Shown here: one piece after another, positions 8,381 through 17,676 of the stretch
Numbering within the stretch: position 1 is the stretch's first letter
How the letters are laid out: every line of letters begins with the position of its first letter
Assembly: GCA_020637635.1 (NCBI GenBank)
Contig: JACKKB010000005.1
Location: 124,001-188,000, forward strand
Length of the DNA: 64,000 nt
Reading direction: 5' to 3'
Origin: Albidovulum sp.
Lineage (GTDB): Bacteria; Pseudomonadota; Alphaproteobacteria; Rhodobacterales; Rhodobacteraceae
Position numbers and translations under genes: made by a program
The notes under the pieces: model-generated
The model's input: only the letters and a program-made list of their open reading frames with translations
What the model was told of the DNA's origin: nothing
Databases searched by the model: none

Positions 8381-10689
8381 GTCCCACCTCCGGCTTGTGC
8401 TGCTGCGGCCCGCTCCCTCGGGGCCCTGGCGACCGTGACCCGCGGCAGGCGGATCTCGGCAAGGGCGCCCCTGCGGGCGCCGGGTTCGAACGGCTCGGCA
8501 TCGCTGAGCGTCAGCGTGCCGCCGTGTTCCTCGATGATCTTCTTGACGATCGAGAGACCGAGCCCGGTGCCCTTCTCGCGCGTCGTCACATAGGGTTCGA
8601 AAAGCCGCGCCCGGTCGGCCGGCAGGCCGACGCCGTTGTCGGAGATGCGGATCGTCGCCAGTTCCGGCGCCGCCACCATCGTCACCCGCACCTCGGGCCG
8701 ATAGCCCTCGGGCGCGCCCTTCTCGACCAGCGTTTCGACCGCCTCGCCGGCGTTCTTGATCAGGTTCGTCACCGCCTGGTTGATCATCGTCGCGTCGAAA
8801 TCGGCCATGACCGGCCCCTCGGGCAGATCGGCCACCAGCTGGGCGCCATGCAGCGCCCCCTCCTGCAGCGTCACGGCGTCGCGCACGAGCCTGGCCAGAT
8901 CGTGCTCGCGCCGCTCGGGCTCGGGCATGCGGGCGAACTTGGAGAACTCGTCGACGATCCGGCGCAGGTCGTTCGTCTGCCGCACGATGACATCGGTCAT
9001 CTGGCCGAGCGTGTCGGCCTCGTCGCCGACGAGGCCCGAGAACTTGCGCCGGATGCGCTCGGCCGAAAGCTGGATCGGCGTCAGCGGGTTCTTGATCTCA
9101 TGCGCGATCCGTCGCGCCACGTCGCCCCAGGCGGCCATGCGCTGGGCGCTCACAAGCTCGGTCACGTCGTCGAAGGCGACCACATAGCCCTCGAGCCCGC
9201 CGTCGGCATTGCGCCGGATCGCCATCCGCACGAGCAGGCTCTCGAGCCGCCCGCCACGGGTCAGCTTGATCTCTTCCTGCGCAACCTCGCCGACACCGTC
9301 GCGCAGCCGTTCGAACAGCCCGGCGAATTCCGGCACCGCATCGCCGAGCGGGCGATCGTCGTCGCGATCCTCGGCGAGCCCGAGAAGCCGCGTCGCCGAG
9401 CGGTTGAGAAAATCGATCCTGCCGTCGGGACGCAGCCCGACGACGCCGGATGTGACGGAGGACAGAACCGAATCGAAAAGCCGCCGCCGCCGCTCGGACC
9501 CGGCATGGCTGTCGATCAGCGCCTGGCGCTGGGTGTTGAGCTGCCGCGTCATCTGGTTGAAGACCCGGCCAAGCATGGCGATCTCGTCGTCGCCCTGTTC
9601 CTCGACCACCTGCACCTCCAGGTCGCCGGCGCCGACGCGCTGCGCCGCCCCGGCGAGCCGGCCGATCGGCCGCGAAAGCCGCTCGGCGAACCAGAGCCCC
9701 ATCCAGATCGCGGCCAGCACGAGGATGAGCGCGAAGCCCACGTAGACGAGACCGAATTCGAAGAGCACCCGGCCGCGCTGGGCCTCGAGCTGGTGATAGA
9801 GACCGACCGTGGCGCGCGTGTCGTCAAGCAGGCTGAGGATGCCGCCGTCGACCTGACGGCTGACATAGAGATAACGGTCGGCGAAGGCGGTGAGCTTGAC
9901 CAGCGCGCGGAATTCGTTGTTGGCCCAGTCCTCGATCAGCACGGTCTGGCCGCTGTCGGCCTCGGCCAGCCGGTCGGCGCCGGGCGGTTCGAAATCGAAG
10001 AGATAGCTGCGCTCGCCCCGGGCCTTGATCTCGCCGGCGCCGTCGATCACGAAGGCCTCGCGAAGGCCCCGCTGGATCTGCCCCTGGCCCTGGGTGAGCA
10101 GCTGGCGCAACCCGGCATCGGACAACAGGAAGTTCGAGCTTCGCGCGGAGTCGAGGAACTGCGCCAGCGCCTCGCTGTCGGCCACGAGGTCGCGCCGGTG
10201 TTCGTTCTGATAGGCCTCGGCGGCGGCAAGCGAGGTGCCGACGACATTGCGCACCCTTTCCGAGAACCAGCCCTCGAGCCCGATGTTGATCGTCAGCCCG
10301 GCGAAGATCGCCACCAGCACCGCGGGCACGAGCGCGATGCCGGCGAAGACGCCTGTCAGCCGCAGATGCAGCCGCGAGCCGGCCGATTTCGCCCGCCGCG
10401 CCGCGATCATCCGCGCCAGCCGTGCCATCACCAGCGCCGCGAGAAGCAGGAAATAGACGATGTCGGCCAGAAGCACGAGCCGGAGAGCGACCGAGTTCTC
10501 GACCTGCCCGAAGGGCCCCAGCGCCAGGAAGGTCGCGAGCGCCAGAAGCGGGCCGAGCACGACGAGCCCGATCATCATCGCGCTCTGCACCCGACGCAGC
10601 CGGCGCAGGCGCGTCAGCCGGTCCCATGTCGATCGTCGTACCACGCCTTCCACGAGGGTGCCCTGCACTACGCCGCCCCAGGCGGCCAC
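8377..10689 (-). CDS. ntrY: NtrY membrane sensor histidine kinase
   Basis: 770 residues with a GTG start. Hydrophobic helices near residues 38-60, 68-92 and 107-135, an extracytoplasmic sensory segment, a fourth helix near 310-335, then HAMP, a PAS domain (FLNRSATRLLG), a HisKA box AHEIKNPLTPI and an ATPase domain with DNGVGLP and GTGLGLSIV. The membrane layout and partner gene ntrX distinguish it from the soluble NtrB. It follows ntrC with a 63-bp gap in the same orientation, so ntrYX may be transcribed both with ntrBC and from its own promoter. Confidence 0.94.
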   Translation of the reverse strand: MAAWGGVVQGTLVEGVVRRSTWDRLTRLRRLRRVQSAMMIGLVVLGPLLALATFLALGPFGQVENSVALRLVLLADIVYFLLLAALVMARLARMIAARRAKSAGSRLHLRLTGVFAGIALVPAVLVAIFAGLTINIGLEGWFSERVRNVVGTSLAAAEAYQNEHRRDLVADSEALAQFLDSARSSNFLLSDAGLRQLLTQGQGQIQRGLREAFVIDGAGEIKARGERSYLFDFEPPGADRLAEADSGQTVLIEDWANNEFRALVKLTAFADRYLYVSRQVDGGILSLLDDTRATVGLYHQLEAQRGRVLFEFGLVYVGFALILVLAAIWMGLWFAERLSRPIGRLAGAAQRVGAGDLEVQVVEEQGDDEIAMLGRVFNQMTRQLNTQRQALIDSHAGSERRRRLFDSVLSSVTSGVVGLRPDGRIDFLNRSATRLLGLAEDRDDDRPLGDAVPEFAGLFERLRDGVGEVAQEEIKLTRGGRLESLLVRMAIRRNADGGLEGYVVAFDDVTELVSAQRMAAWGDVARRIAHEIKNPLTPIQLSAERIRRKFSGLVGDEADTLGQMTDVIVRQTNDLRRIVDEFSKFARMPEPERREHDLARLVRDAVTLQEGALHGAQLVADLPEGPVMADFDATMINQAVTNLIKNAGEAVETLVEKGAPEGYRPEVRVTMVAAPELATIRISDNGVGLPADRARLFEPYVTTREKGTGLGLSIVKKIIEEHGGTLTLSDAEPFEPGARRGALAEIRLPRVTVARAPRERAAAAQAGGGT

Positions 10690-10752
10690 CGCCGATATGC
10701 CGCCGCGGCTTCTCCCTGCTGACGCAGATGGGCCACGGTCTGTGTTGCCGGT

Positions 10753-12135
10753 TTACATCAACTTGCGGCGGCGTGTCACGCGGATATCCAGCGAGGTGAC
10801 CTTCTTGCGCAGGGTATTGCGGTTGATGCCGAGCAGATCGGCGCATTTCGCCTGATTGCCGCTTGTCGCATCGAGCGCGATCTCGATCAGCGGAAGCTCC
10901 ATTTCCTGCAGGATCCGGCCGTAGAGCCCCGGCGGCGGCAGGCTGTCGCCATGCAGGTCGAAGTAGCGCCGAAGGTGGCGCGCGATCGAGGCGGAAAGCT
11001 GCTCACCTTCCTCGACGGCCGCCACATCCGGGCGCGACTCGCTGCGCGCGCCGAGGGCGGCGGCGATTTCGCCGGGCCCGATCTCGGCCCCGATCTCGGG
11101 CCCGGCCGCGGTCACGGCGAGCCGGCGCAGCGTGTTCTCGAGCTGGCGCACGTTGCCCGGCCAGCGGGCGTTGCGGAGCGCCGCGGCGGCCTCGGGGCCG
11201 AGCCTGCGCGCGGGCGCCCCGTCGCGCTCGGCCCGGGCCAGGAAGTGCTCGGCCAGAAGCGGTATGTCCTCGACCCGCTCGCGCAGCGACGGCACCTCCA
11301 TCACCACCCCGCTCAGCCGGTAGAAGAGATCGGCCCGGAACCTGCCCGCCTCGATGCGCTGGGCGAGCGCCTGCTGGCTTGTCGCGACGATCCGCGGCGC
11401 GGTGTCGGGCAGCGCATCGAAGAGCCGGACGATGCGGCTCTGCGTCTCGCTGTCGAAATCGCCGATCTCGTCGAAGACGATGGTGCCGCCGCGGGCCCGC
11501 GAGATCAGCGCCGCCGGCGCGTCGAGCCCCTGCAGGTCGCTGGCCTGCACGGTGATGAAGGGCGCCGTGCGACGGTCCGAGAAATCGTGGATCGCGCGCG
11601 CGACGAGCGACTTGCCGGAGCCCGACTCGCCGGTGACGAGCAGCGGCAGGTCGGCGTTCACGACCCGCGCGACAAGCCGGTAGAGCGCCTGCATCGCCGG
11701 TGTGCGCCCGACCAGCGGCAGATCATCGCCGCCGCCGCCACCGCGCGCCGCATCCGGCGCCGCGCCGCGCCGCGTCTGGCCGAGCGCGCGCGCCGCCCGC
11801 TTCATCAGGTCCGGCAGGTCGAAGGGTTTCGGCAGATAGTCGAAGGCCTCGGCCTCGGCCGCCTGGATCGCGGTCATGATCGTGTTCTGCGCCGAGATCA
11901 CGATCACCGGCAGACCGGGCCGCATCCGGCCGATCTTCGGCAGCGCCGCGAGCCCGTTGCCGTCGGGCATGATGACGTCGGAAATGACGAGATCGCCCTT
12001 GCCCTCCTCGACCCACCGCATGAGCGTGACGAGCGACGAGGTCGCGTGGACCTTGCAGCCCGCCCGCGTCAGCGCCTGGGTCAGGACCGTGCGGATCGTG
12101 CGGTCGTCGTCGGCGACAAGAACGGTTCCGTCCAT
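10753..12135 (-). CDS. ntrC: NtrC nitrogen regulator lacking the sigma-54 contact loop
   Basis: 460 residues. Receiver domain with DDD at 9-11 and phosphoacceptor D53 (VISDVIMPDG), AAA+ domain with Walker A GESGSGKS and Walker B GGTIVFDEIGD, and a C-terminal Fis helix-turn-helix (NQAKCADLLGINRNTLRKK). Compared with enterobacterial NtrC, about 20 residues including GAFTGA are missing between the QASDL region and ARGGTIVF. The same deletion is known in Rhodobacter capsulatus NtrC, which activates with sigma-70 polymerase rather than sigma-54; I infer the same here. Its start overlaps the ntrB stop by one base (TGATG). Confidence 0.94.
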   Translation of the reverse strand: MDGTVLVADDDRTIRTVLTQALTRAGCKVHATSSLVTLMRWVEEGKGDLVISDVIMPDGNGLAALPKIGRMRPGLPVIVISAQNTIMTAIQAAEAEAFDYLPKPFDLPDLMKRAARALGQTRRGAAPDAARGGGGGDDLPLVGRTPAMQALYRLVARVVNADLPLLVTGESGSGKSLVARAIHDFSDRRTAPFITVQASDLQGLDAPAALISRARGGTIVFDEIGDFDSETQSRIVRLFDALPDTAPRIVATSQQALAQRIEAGRFRADLFYRLSGVVMEVPSLRERVEDIPLLAEHFLARAERDGAPARRLGPEAAAALRNARWPGNVRQLENTLRRLAVTAAGPEIGAEIGPGEIAAALGARSESRPDVAAVEEGEQLSASIARHLRRYFDLHGDSLPPPGLYGRILQEMELPLIEIALDATSGNQAKCADLLGINRNTLRKKVTSLDIRVTRRRKLM

Positions 12136-13214
12136 CAGGGAGCCTCCGTGTTTTTCGGCGCGACCGGCAGCGAAAGCCGGAACACGGTGCGTCCCGGCAC
12201 GCTCTCGGTGCTGATCCAGCCGCCGTGTTCGGTGACGATCTTCGAGACGAGCGCGAGACCGAGCCCGGTGCCGTTCTCGCGACCCGAGACGAAGGGATCG
12301 AAGATGTCCGCCGCGATCTCGGGCGCGATGCCCGGCCCGTCGTCGATGATCTCGACCTGCAGGGGCAGCGCCTGACCCTTGCCGTCGGCGCGCCTGAGCC
12401 TGAGCGCGCGGTCGTAATAGGTGTGCAGCCGGATCGTGCCCGGCGCCGCGCGCGCGGCTGCGGCGGCATTCGACAGGAGGTTCAGCACCACCTGCAGCAG
12501 CTGGTCGCCATCGCCCCAGGTCGGCGGCAGCGAGGGATCGTAATCCTCGACGATGGACATATGCGCGGCAAAGCCGAGCAGCGCCGACCTGCGCGCCCGG
12601 TCGAGAACGTCATGGATGTTCACCGCCCGCGGTTCGAGCGGCCTGAGGTTGCCGAACTGCTCGACCTGGCCGAGCAGCTTCACGATCCGCCGCGTCTCGG
12701 CGACGATCAGATCGGCAAGTTCCAGATCCTCCCGCCCGAGGTTCATCGACAAAAGCTGTGCGGCGCCCGAAATCCCCGCAAGCGGGTTCTTGATCTCGTG
12801 GGCCAGCATTTCGGCCATGCCGATGGCCGAGCGGGCCGCCGACTTGACCCCCTGCCCGCGCCCGATCTTGTCGGCGAATTCGCGCGGCGAGATCATCAGC
12901 AGCACCGCGCCGCCCTCTTCGCCCAGCGCCGAGGCATGGAGGTCGCAGGACATGGGCGCGCGTTCGCCCGTGCCCACGGCGACATCGTTGACGAAGGCGG
13001 TGGACCGGCTGGCGCGGACCCGCGCGAAGATCTCTTCGAGCGGCGCCTCGATGGCCACCCTGTCGAACAGCGCCTGGCCTGTCAGGGACCGTGCCGAGAG
13101 GTTGAGGAAGGCTTCGGCGGCGGGGTTGATGTCGAGCGTCCGGTCGGCGCCGTCGATCAGGATCGCCGGCACCGGCATCGAGGTCCAGAGCGTGGCGGCA
13201 TCGGGAAGCGTCAT
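12135..13214 (-). CDS. ntrB: NtrB nitrogen regulation histidine kinase/phosphatase
   Basis: 359 residues, no membrane helix. N-terminal PAS domain (ILIDGADRTLDINPAAEAFL), HisKA with AHEIKNPLAGISGAAQ, and a C-terminal ATPase domain containing NLLSNA, DDGPGI and GTGLGLAL. NtrB phosphorylates or dephosphorylates NtrC in response to PII signalling of nitrogen status. It overlaps dusB upstream by ATGA and ntrC downstream by TGATG, so translation of the three is coupled. PII genes are not in the window. Confidence 0.95.
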   Translation of the reverse strand: MTLPDAATLWTSMPVPAILIDGADRTLDINPAAEAFLNLSARSLTGQALFDRVAIEAPLEEIFARVRASRSTAFVNDVAVGTGERAPMSCDLHASALGEEGGAVLLMISPREFADKIGRGQGVKSAARSAIGMAEMLAHEIKNPLAGISGAAQLLSMNLGREDLELADLIVAETRRIVKLLGQVEQFGNLRPLEPRAVNIHDVLDRARRSALLGFAAHMSIVEDYDPSLPPTWGDGDQLLQVVLNLLSNAAAAARAAPGTIRLHTYYDRALRLRRADGKGQALPLQVEIIDDGPGIAPEIAADIFDPFVSGRENGTGLGLALVSKIVTEHGGWISTESVPGRTVFRLSLPVAPKNTEAP

Positions 13215-14335
13215 GCGGCCCGGCTCCCCGCCCCGGCGCCCGTCTCTCCCGCCCCGGTGTCCGTCTCTCCCGCCCCGGCGCCCGTCTCTCCCGGCCCGGT
13301 GTCCGTCTCTCCCGGCCCGGCGCCCGTCTCTTCCGGCGCGAAGGCCGTCTCGACCAGCGCCAGGACAGTCTCGGGCGAGGTCTCGGTCAGAAGCCGCGCC
13401 CGCAGGTCCGGCGTGACCCCAGCCGTGGCGGCATACCAGCCGAGATGCTTGCGCGCCACACGGATCCCGAGATCGCGCCCGTAGAAGTCGAGCATCTCCT
13501 CGTACTGCTCTGAAATCAGGTCGGAAAGGTCGCTTCCCTCAGGAGCCTGGAGAGGCCGCCTGCCGGCCAGGGCCGCGCCGATCTGGCCGACGCGCCAGGG
13601 CGCGCCCTGGGCGCCGCGCCCGATCATGACCCCGGCAGCGCCCGAAGCGGCCAGGGCGGCGCGGGCATCGCCGGGCCCGAGGATGTCGCCGTTGACGATC
13701 ACCGGGATCGCGACCGCGCGCACCACCTCGGCGACCGCCCGCCAATCGGCGCGGCCGCTGTAGAACTGCGCCCTCGTGCGCCCGTGGACGGTGATCATCC
13801 GCACCCCCGCCTCCTCGGCCCGGCGCGCAAGGGCGGGCGCGTTGCAGGCGCCCGGCTCCCAGCCGAGCCGGCATTTCAGCGTCACCGGCAGATCGACCGC
13901 CGCCACCACCGCGGCGATCAGCCTGAGCGCATGGTCGGGATCGCGCATCAGGGCGGCGCCCGAGAGCCCGCCCGTCACCTTCTTCGCCGGGCAGCCCATG
14001 TTGATGTCGATGACGCGCGCCCCGAGGTCGGCGACGATGCGCGCGGCTTCGGCCATCGCCGCCGCCTCGCGCCCGGCCAGCTGCACCGATGTCACCGCGC
14101 CCTCGTCAAGACCGAGGTCGCTGCGCGCCCGCGCCCGGGTCGAGGCGCGCCGCGTCAGAAGTTCGCCCGAGGCGACCATCTCCGATACCGTCAGCCCGGA
14201 CCCGAAGCGCGCGGCGATGCGGCGAAACGGCAGGTCGGTGATCCCGGCGAGCGGCGCAAGGAACGCCGGCGGGTCGAGCGTGACGGCCCCGAGGGAAACC
14301 GGGGCGATCGGGGGATGGCCGGAGGTGCCGGGCAC
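13211..14335 (-). CDS. dusB: tRNA-dihydrouridine synthase DusB (NifR3) with repeat tail
   Basis: 374 residues, GTG start. The FMN-binding TIM barrel shows the Dus motifs APLAGITDLPFR near the N-terminus, NMGCPAKKV and GGLSGAALM (catalytic Cys in the NMGCP motif), HGRTRAQFYSG, and VNGDI. It reduces uridine to dihydrouridine in tRNA. It heads the dusB-ntrB-ntrC order historically called nifR3-ntrBC in Rhodobacter. After the normal domain ends (about residue 331) it has an unusual low-complexity tail of roughly 40 residues made of Gly-Glu-Thr repeats, encoded by a 21-bp tandem repeat. Confidence 0.94.
   Translation of the reverse strand: MPGTSGHPPIAPVSLGAVTLDPPAFLAPLAGITDLPFRRIAARFGSGLTVSEMVASGELLTRRASTRARARSDLGLDEGAVTSVQLAGREAAAMAEAARIVADLGARVIDINMGCPAKKVTGGLSGAALMRDPDHALRLIAAVVAAVDLPVTLKCRLGWEPGACNAPALARRAEEAGVRMITVHGRTRAQFYSGRADWRAVAEVVRAVAIPVIVNGDILGPGDARAALAASGAAGVMIGRGAQGAPWRVGQIGAALAGRRPLQAPEGSDLSDLISEQYEEMLDFYGRDLGIRVARKHLGWYAATAGVTPDLRARLLTETSPETVLALVETAFAPEETGAGPGETDTGPGETGAGAGETDTGAGETGAGAGSRAA
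13237..13341. repeat. 21-bp tandem repeat inside the dusB 3' end
   Basis: Five in-frame units of 21 bp start at 13237, 13258, 13279, 13300 and 13321 (the last diverged). Plus-strand core is YGYCCGTCTCTCCCGSCCCGG. Because 21 is a multiple of 3, the array adds or removes seven residues per unit (pattern GETG/D-A/T-G-A/P) without breaking the frame or the overlapping ntrB start. Confidence 0.88.
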
Positions 14336-14553
14336 TGCCTAATCCTTGTGCATTCGCTCCCGCCGTAGTCAGACCCGCCGGGAATCGCAATCGTCCTGAG
14401 GCTTGATAGACAAACACCCGGGGGATTTGCACAAAAAACAGGCGCCTCTTGCGCCGAACGCCCGCGAAGAATGCGTTGCCGTGACCGGCCTGACGGGGTA
14501 GAGCATCGGCGCTCGGGGCGGCGCCGGAAGCGGCGCGAAGAAGGGGGGCGCCC

Positions 14554-15702
14554 ATGTCGGACCCAGCGATCGTCATCGTCGCCGCCGGACGCGGCACCCG
14601 GGCGGGCGGCGAGGAGCCGAAGCAGTGGCGGCGGCTCGGCAGTCGCAGCGTTCTGGACCATGCCGTGGCCGCGCTTGCCCCCTATGGCCGCGTCATCGTG
14701 GTTCTGCACCCCGAGGACATGGCCCGTGGCATCACCCATTTTGGCGGCACCGTGACGCTTGTCGCAGGGGGGGAGAGCCGCGCGGAATCTGTGAGGAACG
14801 CCCTTGAAACCATTGATCCAGAATCAGTTTCCCGTGTCCTTGTTCATGATGGCGCGCGCCCGTTTCCGGCCCCTTCCCTGATCGAGCGCGTGCTTGCGGC
14901 GCTCGAGGAGGCGCCCGCCGCGGCGCCCGCTCTCGCGCTTGCCGATGCGCTCTGGCGCGGCGATGGCGCGCAGGTCACCGGCCTGGCCTCGCGCGAGGGG
15001 CTTTTCCGCGCCCAGACCCCGCAGGGCTTCCGCTTTCCCGAGATCCTGGCGGCCCACCGCGCCCATGCCGCCCGTGCTTCCGGTTCCGCCGGTGCCGCCG
15101 ACGATGTCGAGGTTGCCCTCGCGGCGGGCCTCGCCGTCAGCATCGTCGCCGGCGACGAGGACAATCTGAAACTCACCTGGCCCGGCGATTTCGACCGCGC
15201 CCGACGCATTCTGGAGGGTCGGATGGATATCCGCACCGGCAACGGCTTCGACGTGCACGCCTTCACCGGGGGCGATCACGTCACGCTCTGCGGCGTCGCG
15301 GTGCCGCACGACCGCGCGCTTCTCGGCCATTCCGACGCCGATGTCGGCATGCATGCGCTGACCGACGCGCTTTACGGCGCGCTCGCCGAGGGCGATATCG
15401 GCCGGCACTTCCCGCCCTCCGATCCGCAGTGGAAGGGGGCGGAGAGCCACATCTTCCTGGCCCATGCCGCCGCCCGCGCCCGCGCCCGCGGCTTTGACAT
15501 TTCCAATGCCGATGTCACACTCATCTGCGAAAGGCCGAAGATCGGCCCGCATGCCGAGGCGATGCGGCGCCGACTGGCCGGGATCCTGGAGATCGCGGAG
15601 GATCGGGTGAGCGTGAAGGCGACGACGAGCGAACGGCTGGGCTTCACCGGCCGCGAGGAGGGCATCGCCGCCATCGCCACCGCGACGCTGGTGGCGCGAT
15701 GA
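14554..15702 (+). CDS. ispDF: Bifunctional IspD/IspF enzyme of the MEP isoprenoid pathway
   Basis: 382 residues joining two consecutive-numbered activities. The N-terminal part (about 1-223) is 2-C-methyl-D-erythritol 4-phosphate cytidylyltransferase, with the CTP loop AAGRGTRAGG and EPKQW, and VHDGARPF. The C-terminal part (about 224-382) is 2-C-methyl-D-erythritol 2,4-cyclodiphosphate synthase, with metal ligands in GFDVHAF and GHSDADVGMHALTDALYGA. Fused ispDF is common in alphaproteobacteria. It is divergent from dusB and is followed by pgpA with an ATGA overlap, which suggests a lipid-precursor operon. Confidence 0.96.
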   Translation: MSDPAIVIVAAGRGTRAGGEEPKQWRRLGSRSVLDHAVAALAPYGRVIVVLHPEDMARGITHFGGTVTLVAGGESRAESVRNALETIDPESVSRVLVHDGARPFPAPSLIERVLAALEEAPAAAPALALADALWRGDGAQVTGLASREGLFRAQTPQGFRFPEILAAHRAHAARASGSAGAADDVEVALAAGLAVSIVAGDEDNLKLTWPGDFDRARRILEGRMDIRTGNGFDVHAFTGGDHVTLCGVAVPHDRALLGHSDADVGMHALTDALYGALAEGDIGRHFPPSDPQWKGAESHIFLAHAAARARARGFDISNADVTLICERPKIGPHAEAMRRRLAGILEIAEDRVSVKATTSERLGFTGREEGIAAIATATLVAR

Positions 15703-16208
15703 GCCCGCCCCGTCTTCCCCGGCTGATCGCCACCGTCTTCGGCACCGGCTACCTGCGGCCCGCGCCCGGCACCTGGGGTTCGGCGGTGGCGGTGGCGGCC
15801 GGGGTGGTGCTGCACGGGCTCGGCGGCTTTCCGTTGCTGGCCGCGGCGACGCTCGCGGTCACCGCGCTCGGCTTCTGGGCGACGGCGCGGATGGTGGCGG
15901 ACCTGCCCGACAAGGATCCCTCCGAGATCGTCATCGACGAGGTGGCCGGCCAGTGGATCGCGCTTCTGGCCCCCTCGGCGGGCTTCTGGATGCGCGGGCT
16001 CGACAGCTGGGACTTCCCCTGGCCGGGCTGGCTTGCAGCGTTCGTCTTCTTCCGCCTCTTCGACATCTGGAAACCCGGGCCGATCGGCCGCGCCGACCGT
16101 CGCGGCACCGCCGCGGGAACGATGATCGACGATCTCTGGGCCGGCGCCTTCGCGGCCGTGGCGACGCTGGTCGCGGCCGGGCTCTGGCACGGGGTCATCG
16201 CCCGATGA
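15699..16208 (+). CDS. pgpA: Phosphatidylglycerophosphatase A
   Basis: 169-residue membrane protein of the PgpA family, which dephosphorylates phosphatidylglycerol phosphate to phosphatidylglycerol at the inner membrane. Visible family signatures are GTGYLRPAPGTWGS at the N-terminus, DPSEIVIDEVAGQW in the middle, and FRLFDIWKPGPIGRADR with GTMIDDLWAG near the end, with about four hydrophobic segments. It overlaps both ispDF upstream and cinA downstream by ATGA. Confidence 0.93.
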   Translation: MSPPRLPRLIATVFGTGYLRPAPGTWGSAVAVAAGVVLHGLGGFPLLAAATLAVTALGFWATARMVADLPDKDPSEIVIDEVAGQWIALLAPSAGFWMRGLDSWDFPWPGWLAAFVFFRLFDIWKPGPIGRADRRGTAAGTMIDDLWAGAFAAVATLVAAGLWHGVIAR

Positions 16209-16693
16209 CCGCGGCCGAGCGCCTGCTGGCCGCTGCCCGCGCCGCCGGTGCGACGATTGCCACCGCCGAAAGCTGCACCGGCGGCATGATCGCCGCCGCG
16301 ATCACCGATGTGGCCGGCGCCTCGGACATCTTCGAGCGCGGCTTCGTGACCTATTCGAACGCCGCCAAGACGGCGATGCTCGGCGTGCGCGCGCAAACCC
16401 TTGCCGCCCATGGCGCCGTCAGCGAGGAGGTAGCCCGAGAGATGGCCGAAGGTGCGCAAAGAGAGGCAGATGCGACGCTCGCGGTCTCGGTCACCGGCAT
16501 CGCCGGCCCCGGCGGATCGGAGCACAAGCCCGAGGGGCGGGTCTGCTTCGGCCTTGCCGCGGCGGGCCGGCAGACCCGGACCGAAACCGTCGATTTCGGC
16601 GCCCTCGGGCGGGCGGCGGTGCGCCGCGCGAGCGTCGATCACGCGCTGAGGCTGCTCGTCGACGCCTGCGTCGAAGGCGCCGCGCGCCGCTAG
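16205..16693 (+). CDS. pncC: CinA-family nicotinamide-nucleotide amidohydrolase (stand-alone C-terminal domain)
   Basis: 162 residues corresponding to the C-terminal amidase domain of CinA alone. The start is the ATG that overlaps the pgpA stop as ATGA; the frame is open further upstream but inside pgpA. Signature TAESCTGGMIA near residue 20 and VTGIAGPGG near residue 98 place it in the PncC family, which deamidates NMN to nicotinate mononucleotide and so recycles pyridine nucleotides. The stop codon shares the palindrome CTAG with the stop of the convergent esterase gene. Confidence 0.9.
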   Translation: MTAAERLLAAARAAGATIATAESCTGGMIAAAITDVAGASDIFERGFVTYSNAAKTAMLGVRAQTLAAHGAVSEEVAREMAEGAQREADATLAVSVTGIAGPGGSEHKPEGRVCFGLAAAGRQTRTETVDFGALGRAAVRRASVDHALRLLVDACVEGAARR

Positions 16694-17598
16694 AACCAGG
16701 CTTCGAAGAAGTCGAGCAGCGCGGCGTTGGCGCTCACGTCGCGCGTGGCCCCCCTGCGCCCGCCCTTCGGGCCGCCGGGCCAGACATGGCCGCCGCCCCG
16801 GATGGTGTAGAGCACCACCTGCGGGCGTCCGCCCGGCCCCGCCCAGACCCTGCGATCGACCGACATGCCGTCATCGGCCCTGTCAAGCGTCGCATCGGTT
16901 TCGACAAGCGGGCCGCGGGCGGCCTTGCGGAAGGCCGCGATCGCCGTCTCGACCGGGGCGAAATCGGTCCGTACATAGGATTTCTGCCCGACCCCGCCGG
17001 CATAGGGCAGATGGTCGTCCCGCGTGCCATGCATGTGCAGAAGCGGCACCGGCGCCTTCGGCGTGATGTGGCGCGCATCGAATGTCCCGGCCACCGAGCC
17101 CACTGCCCGCAGCCGTTCGGGATGAAGCGCGGCATAGGTCTCGGCCATGATGCCGCCATTCGACATGCCGGCCATGAAGACCCGGCCCCGGTCGAGCCCG
17201 TAGCGCCCCGTCGCATCGTCGATGACGCGGTCGAGAAAGCCGAGGTCGTCGATGCGGTCGGCGGGCGCATGACCGCAGCAGTAAAGGCCGTTCCAGACCA
17301 GAAGCCGCCCGCCGGGGCGCCCGGCGGTGCCGGCCGGCAGAACCACCGCGAAACCGCGTGCGAGTGCGGCGTCGGCGAACCCGCTTGCCGCCGCGAACTG
17401 CGCCGGGTTGCCGCCGCCGCCGTGAAGCGCGACGACCACCGGGGGCGCGCCGGTCGTCTTAGGCAGAGCGACGAGGTAATAGCGCCCCGCGCCCATCTCG
17501 ACGCGGGTGAAGTCGGCCGCGCCGGCCGCGGCCGCGACGCAGAGCGCGGCGACAAGCGCGAGGCCGAGCCTGGCCCGCCGCACAAAGGTTGTGTTCAT
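16690..17598 (-). CDS. Secreted PHB depolymerase-family (LpqC-like) esterase
   Basis: 302 residues starting at the ATG preceded by GGAGG about 6 nt away; the frame is open 66 bp further but lacks a better ribosome site. A signal peptide is clear: Arg-rich start then a hydrophobic stretch ending AAAAGAA. The alpha/beta hydrolase core has the oxyanion loop HGGGGNP, the nucleophile elbow GMSNGG, an acidic residue in HGTRDDHLPY and a late GGGHVWPGG supplying His. Family members hydrolyse polyhydroxyalkanoate, feruloyl or acetylxylan esters; the substrate here cannot be told. Convergent with pncC, sharing stop-codon bases. Confidence 0.85.
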   Translation of the reverse strand: MNTTFVRRARLGLALVAALCVAAAAGAADFTRVEMGAGRYYLVALPKTTGAPPVVVALHGGGGNPAQFAAASGFADAALARGFAVVLPAGTAGRPGGRLLVWNGLYCCGHAPADRIDDLGFLDRVIDDATGRYGLDRGRVFMAGMSNGGIMAETYAALHPERLRAVGSVAGTFDARHITPKAPVPLLHMHGTRDDHLPYAGGVGQKSYVRTDFAPVETAIAAFRKAARGPLVETDATLDRADDGMSVDRRVWAGPGGRPQVVLYTIRGGGHVWPGGPKGGRRGATRDVSANAALLDFFEAWF

Positions 17599-17676
17599 GA
17601 CGATCCTCCGAACCGCCCCCACCCCGGGAGCCGCCCCCTGCGCAGCCAAACGTCCGCGCGCCACCGTTCCGTCGCC

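Noticed and set aside
8395..10722. Long plus-strand open frame opposite ntrY
   Set aside because: Shadow of ntrY; Arg/Gly/His-rich composition without domain signals.
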